A DNA stretch of 64,000 nucleotides from Acidovorax sp. T1 (GCF_002176815.1 NZ_CP021648.1:3108001-3172000), one strand, 5' to 3'; shown: positions 33,339-42,236, numbered from the stretch's first letter. A program made the numbers and translations. The notes: generated from the letters alone by a model not told the origin.

Positions 33339-34433
33339 TCAGACGTTGAACAGGAAATTCAGCACATCGCCGTCTTTCACCACATATTCCTTGCCTTCTG
33401 CGCGCATCTTCCCGGCGTCCTTGGCGCCCTGCTCTCCCTTGTAGGCAATGAAGTCCTCAAAAGCAATGGTCTGCGCGCGGATGAAGCCGCGTTCAAAGTC
33501 GCCGTGGATCACGCCGGCGGCCTGCGGGGCGGTGTCGCCAATGTGGATGGTCCAGGCGCGCACTTCCTTCACGCCGGCGGTGAAATAAGTCTGCAACCCC
33601 AGCAGCTTGAACGCACCACGGATCAGACGGGCCAGGCCGGGCTCGGTCTGGCCCATTTCGGCCAGGAACATGTCGCGGTCTTCGTCGCTCATCTCGGCCA
33701 TTTCGGCTTCCATCTTGGCGCAAATGGCCACCACGGGGGCGTTCTGGCTGGCCGCGTATTCCTTCAGGCGATCGAGGAACGGGTTGTTCTCGAAGCCGTC
33801 TTCACTCACATTGCCCACGAACATCGCCGGTTTGGCGGTGATGAGGCACAGGGACTTGAGCAGGGGCTGCTCTTCCTTGGTGATTTCCACGCTGCGTGCC
33901 GGCTTGCCTTCGTTGAGCGCGGCCTGGATGCGCGTGAGCAGCGCCACCAGCTTGGCGGCGTCCTTGTCGTTGCCCGACTTGGCGGCCTTGGTGTAGCGGT
34001 TGAGCGCCTTCTCGACGGTGCCCATGTCGGCCAGACACAGCTCGGTCTGGATGACCTCGATGTCGGAAATCGGGTCCACCCGGCCCGCGACGTGGATCAC
34101 GTTGTCGTCTTCAAAGCAGCGCACCACATTGACAATGGCGTCGGTTTCGCGGATATGGGCCAGAAACTGGTTGCCCAGGCCTTCGCCCTGGCTGGCGCCA
34201 GCCACCAGGCCGGCAATGTCCACAAATTCAACAATGGCCGGGACGATGCGCTCCGGATGAATGATCTCGGCCAGCTGCTGCAGGCGCGGATCGGGCACTT
34301 CCACCACGCCCACATTGGGCTCAATGGTGCAGAAGGGGTAGTTTTCGGCGGCAATGCCGGCCTTGGTCAGCGCGTTGAAAAGGGTGGACTTGCCGACGTT
34401 GGGCAGGCCCACGATGCCGCATTGGAGGCTCAT
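33339..34433 (-). CDS. ychF: Redox-regulated ATPase YchF (Obg-like)
   Basis: A 364-residue ribosome-associated P-loop ATPase. P-loop GLPNVGKST (about 9-17), the switch II region [19 protein letters not shown], the altered specificity motif that prefers ATP in this family, and the C-terminal TGS domain ending in [12 protein letters not shown]. The start at 34433 gives the standard N-terminus [16 protein letters not shown]. The usual upstream partner pth is absent. Instead, 20 bp before the start, a fragment of another ychF reads in the opposite direction. Confidence 0.97.
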   Translation of the reverse strand: MSLQCGIVGLPNVGKSTLFNALTKAGIAAENYPFCTIEPNVGVVEVPDPRLQQLAEIIHPERIVPAIVEFVDIAGLVAGASQGEGLGNQFLAHIRETDAIVNVVRCFEDDNVIHVAGRVDPISDIEVIQTELCLADMGTVEKALNRYTKAAKSGNDKDAAKLVALLTRIQAALNEGKPARSVEITKEEQPLLKSLCLITAKPAMFVGNVSEDGFENNPFLDRLKEYAASQNAPVVAICAKMEAEMAEMSDEDRDMFLAEMGQTEPGLARLIRGAFKLLGLQTYFTAGVKEVRAWTIHIGDTAPQAAGVIHGDFERGFIRAQTIAFEDFIAYKGEQGAKDAGKMRAEGKEYVVKDGDVLNFLFNV

Positions 34434-34453
34434 GGAAAATCCTTTATGAATCA

Positions 34454-34511
34454 ACCCCTTTCGCACCATCGAGCCCAACACGGGTGTGGTGGAGGTGCCC
34501 GATCCGCGCGT
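34454..34511 (+). pseudogene. ychF fragment A (codons about 34-52), opposite strand
   Basis: Read on the plus strand, this segment encodes [19 protein letters not shown]. The intact YchF has [20 protein letters not shown], residues about 33-52. Several third-position differences show that it is not a recent perfect copy. It begins 20 bp from the real ychF start and points away from it. It continues, in codon order, the fragment at 36341-36422, as if one copy had been broken by an inversion between them. Confidence 0.85.
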
Positions 34512-34599
34512 TTGGCGAATGGCCGGCAATCACAGCGAACCGGGTGTCGGAATCTATGATTTTTGAGGACTTGGTCCTCGTTTTGCCAAGGGGAAACTG
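34512..34599. other. Short non-coding stretch with a small hairpin
   Basis: Holds gaggac-ttg-gtcctc (34565-34579) followed by gtttt, a weak terminator-like hairpin on the plus strand. Nothing else is recognisable. Confidence 0.3.
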
Positions 34600-34770
34600 A
34601 TGCCGATTGTACTGATCAGCGAATCTTTGCTACGTCGAAGCACCGTGGCTGACGGGCGGTTTCTCTGCGACCGCCTGCTATCCGGGTTTTGCATTCAGAT
34701 GCCCAAACGAGCAAAGCCACGGGCGCGCGTCCTCCAGCATTCTGATCTGCCGTCCGGAAAACTGCGATGA
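34600..34770 (+). CDS. Small ORF, possible integrase N-terminal remnant
   Basis: A 56-codon frame from an ATG at 34600. The segment FLCDRLLSGFCIQMPKRAK (21-39) resembles the first strand of the arm-binding domain of tyrosine recombinases (pattern D-x-x-L-x-G-F-x-I-x-V), but the match is short and the frame ends soon after. It lies in the accessory patch between the two ychF fragments, where an integration remnant would be plausible. No recombinase catalytic domain is present nearby. It may equally be a chance frame. Confidence 0.2.
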   Translation: MPIVLISESLLRRSTVADGRFLCDRLLSGFCIQMPKRAKPRARVLQHSDLPSGKLR

Positions 34771-35094
34771 ACAAGCTGGCTAAACGCTAACGCGACTTGC
34801 TGAATCTGGCGCTCTACGCGGGCTTGAGACGCAATGAATGCAGGTCGCCAGGGCGATGTGGAGAGTCCTGAACCACACGCACCCAGGACCGCCGTGCTGC
34901 ACCGTCACTGAGTTGGCTTGGGTGTTGAGGATGGGATGACCACCTCGACAGCGCTTAGTGCGAGCGTGACAAGCCGCCCCACGCGATGGCCAATAGAGGG
35001 CTCCACCTGATAATCTGCCGGGGCCCACCCAGGGACGACCGCCTGCGTGGGTCGAGCCTGCGTGGCAAGCACTACATTCTTTTGGAGAAAAACT
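34771..35094. other. Gap without recognisable gene
   Basis: About 320 bp before the DUF4189 gene. I see no convincing coding frame or repeat. The minus-strand frame over this stretch has no recognisable motif. The promoter of the DUF4189 gene must lie here. Confidence 0.4.
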
Positions 35095-35910
35095 ATGGTC
35101 TCTGCACTGATAACTGTTGTTGCCAGGTTGGCCGTTGGCATGCTGCTGCTTGCGGGCAGCCATGCCATGGCATCGGGCTCCTTGGCCATCGACACCCTAC
35201 AGGGCGAGAAATACGGTTTTTCCTTCAACCACCCCAACATGGATCAGGCCGATCAGCGCGCCTTGCGCGAATGCGGTGCGGACTGTTCCGTCGTGCTGCG
35301 CTTCGCCGGCCAATGCGGCGCCTACGCCGCCGACTTGGCCAAGGGCTCCAACGCCTATGGGTGGGGCACAGGCAACACCAGCTCCAACACCCAGGCGCGG
35401 GCCATGTCGGAATGCCGGGCCAGAGGCGGCTCCAGCTGCAAGGTACGCGCATGGGGCTGCGATGCCAAGGTGTCGTCCACGCCGCAGACCACAACCCTGC
35501 CCCCCGCCCAGGTCGCACGTCCACCCACACCTCAAGATAGCAACAAGGCGACCGCCGGCGGCTTCCCCCTGCTGGGCGAGTGGTTGGTGGACTATGTGTC
35601 CCAGACCAGCTACACCGCCACCGGCACTTTGCGCGTGACAGAGAGCCTGGGCAATGACAGCTTTCGCGGGGTGCTGGTGCTGGCCTATGTCGCTACATCG
35701 GGCGAGTCCAAACGGGTGCAGCAGGACGCGACCATCACCGTACGGGGCGACACCGTGACCGTCAACGCCAGCAACCCGGTCTACCTGCTGGGATCCGGGG
35801 TGTACTACCCCGACAACTACACCCTCGTCATCGCCAGCCCCAACCTGATGCGTGGTCAAAACTCCGACGCAAAGGGTTTGAGCGGCGCCGTGGTGATCAG
35901 CAGGAAGTAG
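35095..35910 (+). CDS. Exported DUF4189-domain protein with a second C-terminal domain
   Basis: A 271-residue secreted protein. The signal peptide covers about 1-27 (ends SHAMASG). Residues 38-122 match DUF4189: CGADCSVVLRFAGQCGAYAAD, then YGWGTGNTSSNTQARAMSEC and CKVRAWGC, with paired cysteines likely forming disulfides. After a Thr/Pro linker, residues 155-271 form a probable beta-barrel domain starting with LLGEWLVDYV, which I do not recognise. The ATG at 35095 has GGAG 10 bp upstream. The gene stands alone inside the ychF-bounded rearranged patch. DUF4189 function is unknown, though it occurs in secreted bacterial and mycobacterial proteins. Confidence 0.75.
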   Translation: MVSALITVVARLAVGMLLLAGSHAMASGSLAIDTLQGEKYGFSFNHPNMDQADQRALRECGADCSVVLRFAGQCGAYAADLAKGSNAYGWGTGNTSSNTQARAMSECRARGGSSCKVRAWGCDAKVSSTPQTTTLPPAQVARPPTPQDSNKATAGGFPLLGEWLVDYVSQTSYTATGTLRVTESLGNDSFRGVLVLAYVATSGESKRVQQDATITVRGDTVTVNASNPVYLLGSGVYYPDNYTLVIASPNLMRGQNSDAKGLSGAVVISRK

Positions 35911-36340
35911 CACCCGCCGCTTACCTCGGTTTACGGCCTGGCGGGACAGCATGACAGACACGAGCACCTGAGGGCCTGCGCCCCGCCGGACCACGACTCC
36001 GCACAGTGGGGCAAACGCCTGCGCGCTGCTCCCCCCTTTGCTGCGAGATCAACAGCGATAGGGCCAGCTTCGCCGATCTGCAGCCCTCGGACGACTTATA
36101 GGCCGCGTCGAAAGCGGCCGAAGAAATTAGCGGCTGTCCTGATGGACTACTTTCACGCATAAAGCAAATAGTCTTGCCCGCCTGCTCCAGCACATCACTC
36201 GGCTACGCCCCGCCTGCACTGCGACCGACAACGGCCATCGTAGGATGGCCTTTGTGGTTCTCCGCATTTTTGTCCTGGCTTTGTATGCCGCGCCCTGAAA
36301 GCGCGTGATCCTGCTGGGGTCCTCAGCCCATCCTGCCTGC
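35911..36340. other. Gap without recognisable gene
   Basis: About 430 bp between the DUF4189 gene and the second ychF fragment. Short minus-strand frames exist (for example 36127-36360), but none shows a domain or conserved motif. Base composition looks less GC-biased at third positions than in surrounding genes, consistent with decayed or non-coding DNA. Confidence 0.4.
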
Positions 36341-36422
36341 GAGATACTTTTCGGCGGCAATGCCGGCCTTAGTCAGGGCGTTGAAAAGGGTGGCCTTGCC
36401 GAGGTTGCCCCATTGGAGGCTC
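36341..36422 (-). pseudogene. ychF fragment B (start region, codons 2-35)
   Basis: The minus strand from 36422 reads [20 protein letters not shown] and IAAEKYL. The intact YchF start is [33 protein letters not shown]. The start codon is changed (ATG to AAG), and a 15-bp deletion removes five residues of the P-loop, so it cannot be functional. The match fades just after AAEKY, where fragment A at 34454 takes up the sequence on the other strand. Confidence 0.88.
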
Positions 36423-36475
36423 TTGGCAGGACTTTCTGGTTTTCTTTACGGACCTGGGGGCAAAGCCCCCTCCGT

Positions 36476-37345
36476 TCATTTGAAAGGCACATCCGCCGCA
36501 ATGGACTGGCCCACCCGCAGCACCTGCCCGGCCCCCTGCCGCACGATGGCATTCATGCCGAAGGTGACGGCGCCGCCCAGGCGCTCGTCCTGCCGGTAGG
36601 TCTGCAGGGTGTCGGCCACAGCCGGGCTGCTTTGTGCGGTGGCCGGATCGATATTGGGGATGGGGCAGCGCGAACAGGGCTTGACGGGCTGCAAATGCAC
36701 CTCGTGCCCCCCAGCATCCACACGCACCATGTCCACACGGTCTTCATCGTGCGCCCCGAAGCCCGCCAGCACCACATTGGGCCGAAAACGCTCCATACCC
36801 ACCCCCTCCTGCCCGGTGGCCGCCAGCCGTGCATTCAGCTCCGCCAGCGATGCCTCGCTGGTCACGAGCAGCGGAAACGCGTCCGCAAACTGATTGGGCG
36901 CCTCCACCCCCTCGGTCCAGTCCATGCTCGACAGGCGGCGGTAATCCGGATCAAACCGCACCAGGCTGCAGGGCTGCCCCAGAAAATCGCTGAACCATTG
37001 TGCAGCCAGTGGGCCCATGTCCCAGGCGGGCACGGTGTCCTCCCATACCGTGACGGTGGCGGGGCCTTCCACGGCATCGATGGCCACATGCAGCGCCAGC
37101 ATGCCCGGCGCGCGCAGCACCAGTTCCGAGGTTTTGAGCTGGGGGCGGATCAGCGCCATGCGAGGCAATGTGCGCTGGGTCAAAAACACGCCCTCTGCAT
37201 CGACCACCATCCAGGCACGGTCCAGATCCAGGCCCGTATCGGTGAGCAGAGCCTCTTGCACCGCGATGCCCGCGCAGGACTTGACCGGGTACACAAACAA
37301 GCGCGAGATCGTGCCGGACAGATCGGAATCAGGAAGGGAAGTCAC
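36476..37345 (-). CDS. MOSC domain protein (YcbX-like)
   Basis: A 289-residue protein with the MOSC N-terminal beta-barrel domain (LFVYPVKSCAG, about 16-26) and the MOSC domain. The MOSC cysteine motif is VKPCSRCPIPNIDP (about 219-232), where the conserved cysteine would bind the molybdenum cofactor. E. coli YcbX, of this build, reduces N-hydroxylated bases together with a ferredoxin; this protein has no C-terminal 2Fe-2S domain, so it would need a separate electron donor. The start is GTG at 37343-37345. It diverges from the FAD monooxygenase gene. Confidence 0.87.
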   Translation of the reverse strand: MTSLPDSDLSGTISRLFVYPVKSCAGIAVQEALLTDTGLDLDRAWMVVDAEGVFLTQRTLPRMALIRPQLKTSELVLRAPGMLALHVAIDAVEGPATVTVWEDTVPAWDMGPLAAQWFSDFLGQPCSLVRFDPDYRRLSSMDWTEGVEAPNQFADAFPLLVTSEASLAELNARLAATGQEGVGMERFRPNVVLAGFGAHDEDRVDMVRVDAGGHEVHLQPVKPCSRCPIPNIDPATAQSSPAVADTLQTYRQDERLGGAVTFGMNAIVRQGAGQVLRVGQSIAADVPFK

Positions 37346-37433
37346 GCGGGGAAGCTCCAGTCAGCGGCGCCATGGGCCGGATGGGCCATTTTGCCCCGCC
37401 TGCTGACCGGTGGCCCCCTCCTACAATGCCGCC

Positions 37434-38567
37434 ATGGCGAAAACCTTTGACATCTGTATCCGTGGCGCCGGCGTGGTGGGCCGCACCCTGGCCTTGCTGC
37501 TCGCCCGCGAGAGGCTGCGCGTGGCCCTGGTGGCTGCGCCCGCTCCTTCGTTGGCGCCCGCGGGCGACGTGCGGGCCTACGCACTGAACGCAGCATCGCG
37601 CCAGTTGCTCGATTCATTGCGCAGCTGGCCAGATCCGGCCCATGCCACGGCAATTACCCAGATGCAGGTTTTTGGCGACCAGGGAGGCGCCGTGCGCTTT
37701 GATGCCACCACGCAGGGCGTTGATGCACTGGCCTGGATCGTGGACGTTCCCGCACTCGAAGCCCGCCTGGCGGAAGCCGTGCGCTACCAGCCCCAGGTCG
37801 AGGTGGTTTCCGAGCCGGTGCCGGCAACCCTCACCGTGGTGTGCGAAGGCCGAGCCAGCCGCACCCGTAGCGAGTTTGGCGTGGCCTTCGAGGTGACCGC
37901 CTACGAGCAGCACGCCATCGCCACCCGGCTGGCCTGCGAATCCCCCCACGGCCAAGTCGCCCGCCAGTGGTTTTTGCCCGACGGCATCCTGGCCTTTTTG
38001 CCGCTGGACGGCGCGCAGGGGAACTCTGTGGCAGTGGTGTGGTCTGTTCTCAAGGAACAGGTGCCGCAGTTGCTGGCGCTGGCGCCGCAGGAATTTGCCC
38101 AGCGCCTCGAAGCCGCCAGTCAGGGTGCGCTGGGAACGCTGCAATTGCAGGGCGAACGTGCCGCATGGCCCCTGCAACAGGCGCAGGCCAACCGCTGGTG
38201 CGGCGCCTTGCCAGCCCAGGGCAGCCAGGCACGCAGCTGGGTGCTGGCCGGCGATGCAGCGCACAACGTGCATCCACTGGCCGGGCAGGGGCTGAACCTG
38301 GGACTGGCTGATGCGCAGGCCCTGGCCCGCGTGCTGCATGGGCGCGACTACTGGCGCAGCGTGGCCGACCTGCGCTTGCTGCGCAGTTACGAGCGCGAGC
38401 GCAAGGCGGCCATGCTGCCCATGGGGCTGGCCACTGACGGACTGCAGCAACTTTTTGCGCGCACCGAAGGGCCTTGGCAGGCGCTGCGCAACTGGGGCAT
38501 GAAGGGCTTCGAGCACAGCGGCCCCCTTAAAGATTGGATGGCCCGCCAGGCCATGGGAACCCACTGA
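37434..38567 (+). CDS. UbiH/VisC-family FAD-dependent monooxygenase
   Basis: A 377-residue flavin hydroxylase. The N-terminal dinucleotide fold is GAGVVGRTLALLLAR (about 11-25). The second FAD motif is VLAGDAAHNVHPLAGQGLNL (about 272-291), diagnostic of the UbiH/COQ6 group. The enzyme probably hydroxylates the ubiquinone ring at the membrane; which position (UbiH, UbiF, UbiL or UbiM type) cannot be told. The start at 37434 removes a short upstream extension. dsbC follows 50 bp later. Confidence 0.88.
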   Translation: MAKTFDICIRGAGVVGRTLALLLARERLRVALVAAPAPSLAPAGDVRAYALNAASRQLLDSLRSWPDPAHATAITQMQVFGDQGGAVRFDATTQGVDALAWIVDVPALEARLAEAVRYQPQVEVVSEPVPATLTVVCEGRASRTRSEFGVAFEVTAYEQHAIATRLACESPHGQVARQWFLPDGILAFLPLDGAQGNSVAVVWSVLKEQVPQLLALAPQEFAQRLEAASQGALGTLQLQGERAAWPLQQAQANRWCGALPAQGSQARSWVLAGDAAHNVHPLAGQGLNLGLADAQALARVLHGRDYWRSVADLRLLRSYERERKAAMLPMGLATDGLQQLFARTEGPWQALRNWGMKGFEHSGPLKDWMARQAMGTH

Positions 38568-38617
38568 TACCCGCGGCTGCAAACGCAGCCGCCGCGACAA
38601 CACCGAACGAGAACACG

Positions 38618-39343
38618 ATGCAATTGATTCCCACCCTGCTGGCTGCAGCCACTTTCGCCCTGAGCTTTACCGCCTCCGCCCAGGAAGCCGCCATCCGTAA
38701 AACGCTGGCCGAACGCATTCCGCAAATGGAAAAAATCGACGAGGTCCGCACCACGGCCATGCCGGGCCTGTATGAAGTGCGCATCGGCACCGACCTTTTC
38801 TACACCGATGCCAAGGGCAACTACGTCATCCAGGGCGAACTGATCGACACCAAGGCACGCCGCAACCTGACCGAAGACCGCATCAACAAACTCACTGCGG
38901 TGGATTTTGCGGCGTTGCCCCTGAAGGATGCCTTCACCATCGTGCGTGGCGATGGCAAACGCAAGCTGGCGGTGTTTGAAGACCCGAACTGCGGCTATTG
39001 CAAGCGTTTCGAGCGAGACCTGCAAAACGTGGACAACATCACGGTCTATCTGTTTCTGTATCCCATCCTGAGCCCCGACTCAGCAGAAAAATCCCGCAAC
39101 ATCTGGTGCGCCAAAGACAGGGCGACCACCTGGCACGACCTCATGCTGCGCGACAAGACGCCCAACACGGCCAGCTGCGACACCAGTGCCCTGCAGCGCA
39201 ATCTTGCATTCGGCAAAAAATACAAGATCACCGGGACCCCCACGCTGATTTTTGCGAACGGCGCGCGCGTTCCCGGCGCCATCAGCGCCCAGGATGTGGA
39301 AAAGCGCCTGGCGGAAGCCGGCGGCGCCCCGAGCAGCAACTGA
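38618..39343 (+). CDS. dsbC: Periplasmic thiol:disulfide interchange protein DsbC
   Basis: A 241-residue protein with a cleavable signal peptide (LAAATFALSFTASAQ, about 8-22), the N-terminal dimerisation domain, and a thioredoxin domain with active site CGYC (about 124-127) inside FEDPNCGYCKRFE. The cis-proline loop is ITGTPTLIFANG. A second cysteine pair (NIWCAKD and ASCDTS) is also present, as in DsbC. It isomerises wrong disulfides in the periplasm and needs DsbD-type reduction, not encoded here. Confidence 0.94.
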   Translation: MQLIPTLLAAATFALSFTASAQEAAIRKTLAERIPQMEKIDEVRTTAMPGLYEVRIGTDLFYTDAKGNYVIQGELIDTKARRNLTEDRINKLTAVDFAALPLKDAFTIVRGDGKRKLAVFEDPNCGYCKRFERDLQNVDNITVYLFLYPILSPDSAEKSRNIWCAKDRATTWHDLMLRDKTPNTASCDTSALQRNLAFGKKYKITGTPTLIFANGARVPGAISAQDVEKRLAEAGGAPSSN

Positions 39344-39446
39344 GTTCATGCGAGGGGGCACCCCCTCCCTCCCCTTCGAGCCCCAGAGACCCCACGGGTG
39401 ACGTGCGCACCAGCACCAGGCACCCGCCTTCCGCGACGCCGCACCC

Positions 39447-41276
39447 ATGCCCACCACCCGCCCCCCCGCCACGCAGGCCCCCGTTCATTACCGCGTGGAA
39501 GCCGCCGACCTGCATGCACGCCTGTTCACCATCACGCTCACCGTGGCGCAGCCCCAGGCGCAGCAGGAGTTGTCGCTTCCTGTCTGGATACCGGGCAGCT
39601 ACCTGGTGCGCGAATTTTCCAAAAACCTTCAGCGGCTGGTGGCACAGCAGGGGCGGCGCGCTGTTCCACTGGTCCAGCTCGACAAGCACCGCTGGCAGGC
39701 CAACTGCCGCACCGACCGGCCCCTTGTGCTGACTTACGAAGTGTGCGCTTACGACACCTCGGTACGCACGGCATGGCTGGATGCCTCGCGCGGCTTCTTC
39801 AACGGCACCAGCCTGTGCCTGCGGGTGCACGGGCAGGAAGACGCGCCCCACGCGCTCGACATCGCCAGTACGGCGGCCACTGCGCACTGGTCCGTCGCCA
39901 CGGGCCTCACGCCGCAAGCCGTCGACAAGAAGGGCTTTGGGGTTTATGCAGCAGGCCACTATGACGAACTGGTGGATTGCCCGGTCGAAATGGGCACCTT
40001 CTGGAGTGGCCAATTCACGGCCTGTGGCGTGCCCCACCGCTTCGTGGTGGCCGGGGCCGCGCCCTCTTTTGACGGCAAGCGCCTGCTGGCCGACACCCAA
40101 AAGATCTGCGAGACCGCCATCCGCTTCTGGCACGGCAAGGGCAAGCCGCCCATCAAGAACTACCTGTTCATGCTCAATGCCGTTCACGACGGCTATGGCG
40201 GCCTGGAGCACCGCAACTCCACGGCCCTGATTTGCGGCCGGCGCGACCTGCCCCGCACAGGCGAGGCGCGCGCCAGCGATGGCTACACCACCCTGCTCGG
40301 ACTCATCAGCCACGAATACTTTCACACCTGGAACGTCAAGCGCCTGCGCCCAGCAGAGTTTTCTCGCTACGACTACAGCCAGGAAAACTACACCCAGCTG
40401 CTGTGGTTCTTCGAGGGGTTCACCAGCTATTACGACGACCTGCTGCTGCGCCGCGCTGGCCTGATCGACGATGCCACCTACCTCAAGCTGCTGGCCAAGG
40501 CCACCAACCAGGTCCTGCAGACACCGGGCCGCACCGTGCAGACGGTGGCGCAGGCCAGTTTCGATGCCTGGGTGAAGTATTACCGCCAGGACGAAAACAC
40601 CCCCAACGCCACGGTGAGCTACTACACCAAGGGCTCACTGGTCGCCCTGTGCCTGGACCTGACTCTGCGCCGTGAAGGCAAGACCACGCTCGACGACGTG
40701 ATGCGCGCCCTGTGGAAACGCTGCGCCGGTGGCCCCATGAGCGAGGCCGATCTGCGCGCCGAACTGGCCACGCTGGCGGGGCGGTCTTTTGACACAGAAC
40801 TCGACCAGTGGGTGCACAGCACCGCCGAACTCCCGCTGGACGAGCTGCTGGCCGCCCACGGCGTGGCACTCCAACCCGAGCAGCCCCAGCTGGCGCAGCG
40901 CCTGGGCCTGCGCGTCACGGAAAACCACAGCGTGCAGATCAAGACCGTGCTGCGCGGCGGGCCCGCCGAAAAGGCAGGCCTGGCCGCTGGTGACGAATGG
41001 CTGGGCCTGGATGTACAAGGCCAGGGCTGGCGGATTGCCCGGCTGGAGGATGTGGCGTTCTATGCCGGCCAAGCCACTCAGATCACCGCCGTGGTGGCGC
41101 GCGATGGCCGCCTGCTGCAGTTGCCACTGACCCTGCCGGCCATTGCCCCCGCCACGTCCAAGCCGGCAGGGCAGCGCAGCCGCAAGGCACCTGCGGCAAC
41201 GCCAGACACCATCAGCCTCACCGCAACCGGCAGCGCCGCGCTGAGGCGTTGGCTGACCGGAACGGCAGCGCCATGA
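39447..41276 (+). CDS. M61 family metallopeptidase with PDZ domain
   Basis: A 609-residue zinc peptidase of the glycyl aminopeptidase family. The N-terminal beta domain leads to the catalytic domain with HEYFHTWNVKRLRP (zinc motif H-E-x-x-H, about 289-293) and the downstream glutamate in FFEGFTSYYDDLLLRRAGL. The gluzincin-like half extends to about 480. A PDZ domain follows (VLRGGPAEKAGLAAGDEWLG, about 500-519). No signal peptide is evident, so it is probably cytoplasmic. Members remove N-terminal glycine or alanine in known cases. Stands alone on the plus strand after dsbC. Confidence 0.92.
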   Translation: MPTTRPPATQAPVHYRVEAADLHARLFTITLTVAQPQAQQELSLPVWIPGSYLVREFSKNLQRLVAQQGRRAVPLVQLDKHRWQANCRTDRPLVLTYEVCAYDTSVRTAWLDASRGFFNGTSLCLRVHGQEDAPHALDIASTAATAHWSVATGLTPQAVDKKGFGVYAAGHYDELVDCPVEMGTFWSGQFTACGVPHRFVVAGAAPSFDGKRLLADTQKICETAIRFWHGKGKPPIKNYLFMLNAVHDGYGGLEHRNSTALICGRRDLPRTGEARASDGYTTLLGLISHEYFHTWNVKRLRPAEFSRYDYSQENYTQLLWFFEGFTSYYDDLLLRRAGLIDDATYLKLLAKATNQVLQTPGRTVQTVAQASFDAWVKYYRQDENTPNATVSYYTKGSLVALCLDLTLRREGKTTLDDVMRALWKRCAGGPMSEADLRAELATLAGRSFDTELDQWVHSTAELPLDELLAAHGVALQPEQPQLAQRLGLRVTENHSVQIKTVLRGGPAEKAGLAAGDEWLGLDVQGQGWRIARLEDVAFYAGQATQITAVVARDGRLLQLPLTLPAIAPATSKPAGQRSRKAPAATPDTISLTATGSAALRRWLTGTAAP

Positions 41277-41351
41277 TTGCGCTCAACAGCCAAAATTCGC
41301 GCTTCGGTATAGTCCTCAAAGTTGTTTGAACCCATCAACCCAGGAGATTTC

Positions 41352-42131
41352 ATGGCCTACGAAACCATTGAAGTTCGCACCGAAGCGGACAAGGTTGGCG
41401 TCATCACGCTCAACCGCCCCAAACAACTCAATGCCCTGAACGACCAGCTCATGAACGAGCTGGGCGAGGCGCTCAAGGCTTTTGACGCCGATGAAAAGAT
41501 CGGCTGCACCATCATCACGGGCAGCGAAAAGGCGTTTGCGGCGGGTGCCGACATTGGCGCCATGGCCAAATACAGCTTTGCCGACGCCTACAAGGGCGAC
41601 TACATCACCCGCAACTGGGAAACCATCCGCTCCATCCGCAAACCCGTGATTGCCGCCGTGAGCGGCTTCGCACTGGGCGGCGGCTGCGAACTGGCCATGA
41701 TGTGCGACTTCATCATCGCCGCCGACAACGCCAAGTTCGGCCAGCCCGAAATCAAGCTCGGCGTCATTCCCGGCGCGGGCGGCACGCAGCGCCTGCCGCG
41801 CGCGGTGGGCAAGGCCAAAGCCATGGACATGGCCCTCACCGCGCGCATGATGGACGCGGTGGAAGCCGAACGCGCCGGCCTGGTGAGCCGCGTGGTCGCC
41901 CTGGACAAGCTGATGGAAGAAGCCCTGGGCGCTGCCCTGACCATTGCGAACTTCTCGCAGATCGCCGTCATGGCGGCGAAGGAGTCGGTGAACCGGGCCT
42001 TCGAGAGCTCCCTGTCCGATGGCGTGATGTTTGAGCGCCGCCTGTTCCATGCGCTGTTCGCCACCCAGGACCAGAAGGAAGGCATGGATGCTTTTGTGAA
42101 CAAGCGCGCGGCGAACTTCACCCACCAGTAA
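41352..42131 (+). CDS. Enoyl-CoA hydratase
   Basis: A 259-residue crotonase-fold enzyme, close in length and motifs to beta-oxidation enoyl-CoA hydratases (ECHS1/PaaF type). The oxyanion-hole blocks are [11 protein letters not shown] (about 66-76) and [16 protein letters not shown] (about 103-118). The two catalytic glutamates sit in GGGCELAM and [18 protein letters not shown]. The ATG at 41352 follows AGGAG. The promoter of the tRNA gene lies inside its last codons. Confidence 0.93.
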   Translation: MAYETIEVRTEADKVGVITLNRPKQLNALNDQLMNELGEALKAFDADEKIGCTIITGSEKAFAAGADIGAMAKYSFADAYKGDYITRNWETIRSIRKPVIAAVSGFALGGGCELAMMCDFIIAADNAKFGQPEIKLGVIPGAGGTQRLPRAVGKAKAMDMALTARMMDAVEAERAGLVSRVVALDKLMEEALGAALTIANFSQIAVMAAKESVNRAFESSLSDGVMFERRLFHALFATQDQKEGMDAFVNKRAANFTHQ

Positions 42132-42145
42132 ATTTGTTCTATAAT
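42117..42145 (+). promoter_or_regulatory. Sigma-70-type promoter for tRNA-Met
   Basis: A perfect TATAAT (42140-42145) with TTCACC (42117-42122) exactly 17 bp upstream. The -35 element lies in the last codons of the enoyl-CoA hydratase gene. The tRNA begins 11 bp after the -10 box. Confidence 0.8.
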
Positions 42146-42155
42146 ATTGCTCTTC

Positions 42156-42232
42156 GGTGATATAGCTCAGTTGGTTAGAGCGCAGCATTCATAATGCTGA
42201 TGTCGGTGGTTCAAATCCACCTATCACCACCA
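42156..42232 (+). tRNA. tRNA-Met (CAT)
   Basis: A 77-base cloverleaf with encoded CCA. Acceptor stem GGTGATA/TATCACC, anticodon stem CAGCA/TGCTG with loop TTCATAA (anticodon CAT), T-arm GGTGGTTCAAATCCACC. The stem pattern fits elongator methionine rather than initiator or the lysidine-modified Ile tRNA, but this last point is inference. Confidence 0.95.
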
Positions 42233-42236
42233 AATC

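Noticed and set aside
34780-35163. 127-codon minus-strand frame before the DUF4189 gene
   Set aside because: No motif, low-complexity and overlapping the signal peptide region of a better-supported gene.
36127-36360. 77-codon minus-strand frame in the gap before MOSC
   Set aside because: No recognisable motif, and it runs into the ychF fragment in a different frame.
39344-39446. Terminator after dsbC
   Set aside because: A gagggggc/accccctc hairpin is present, but no T-run follows.
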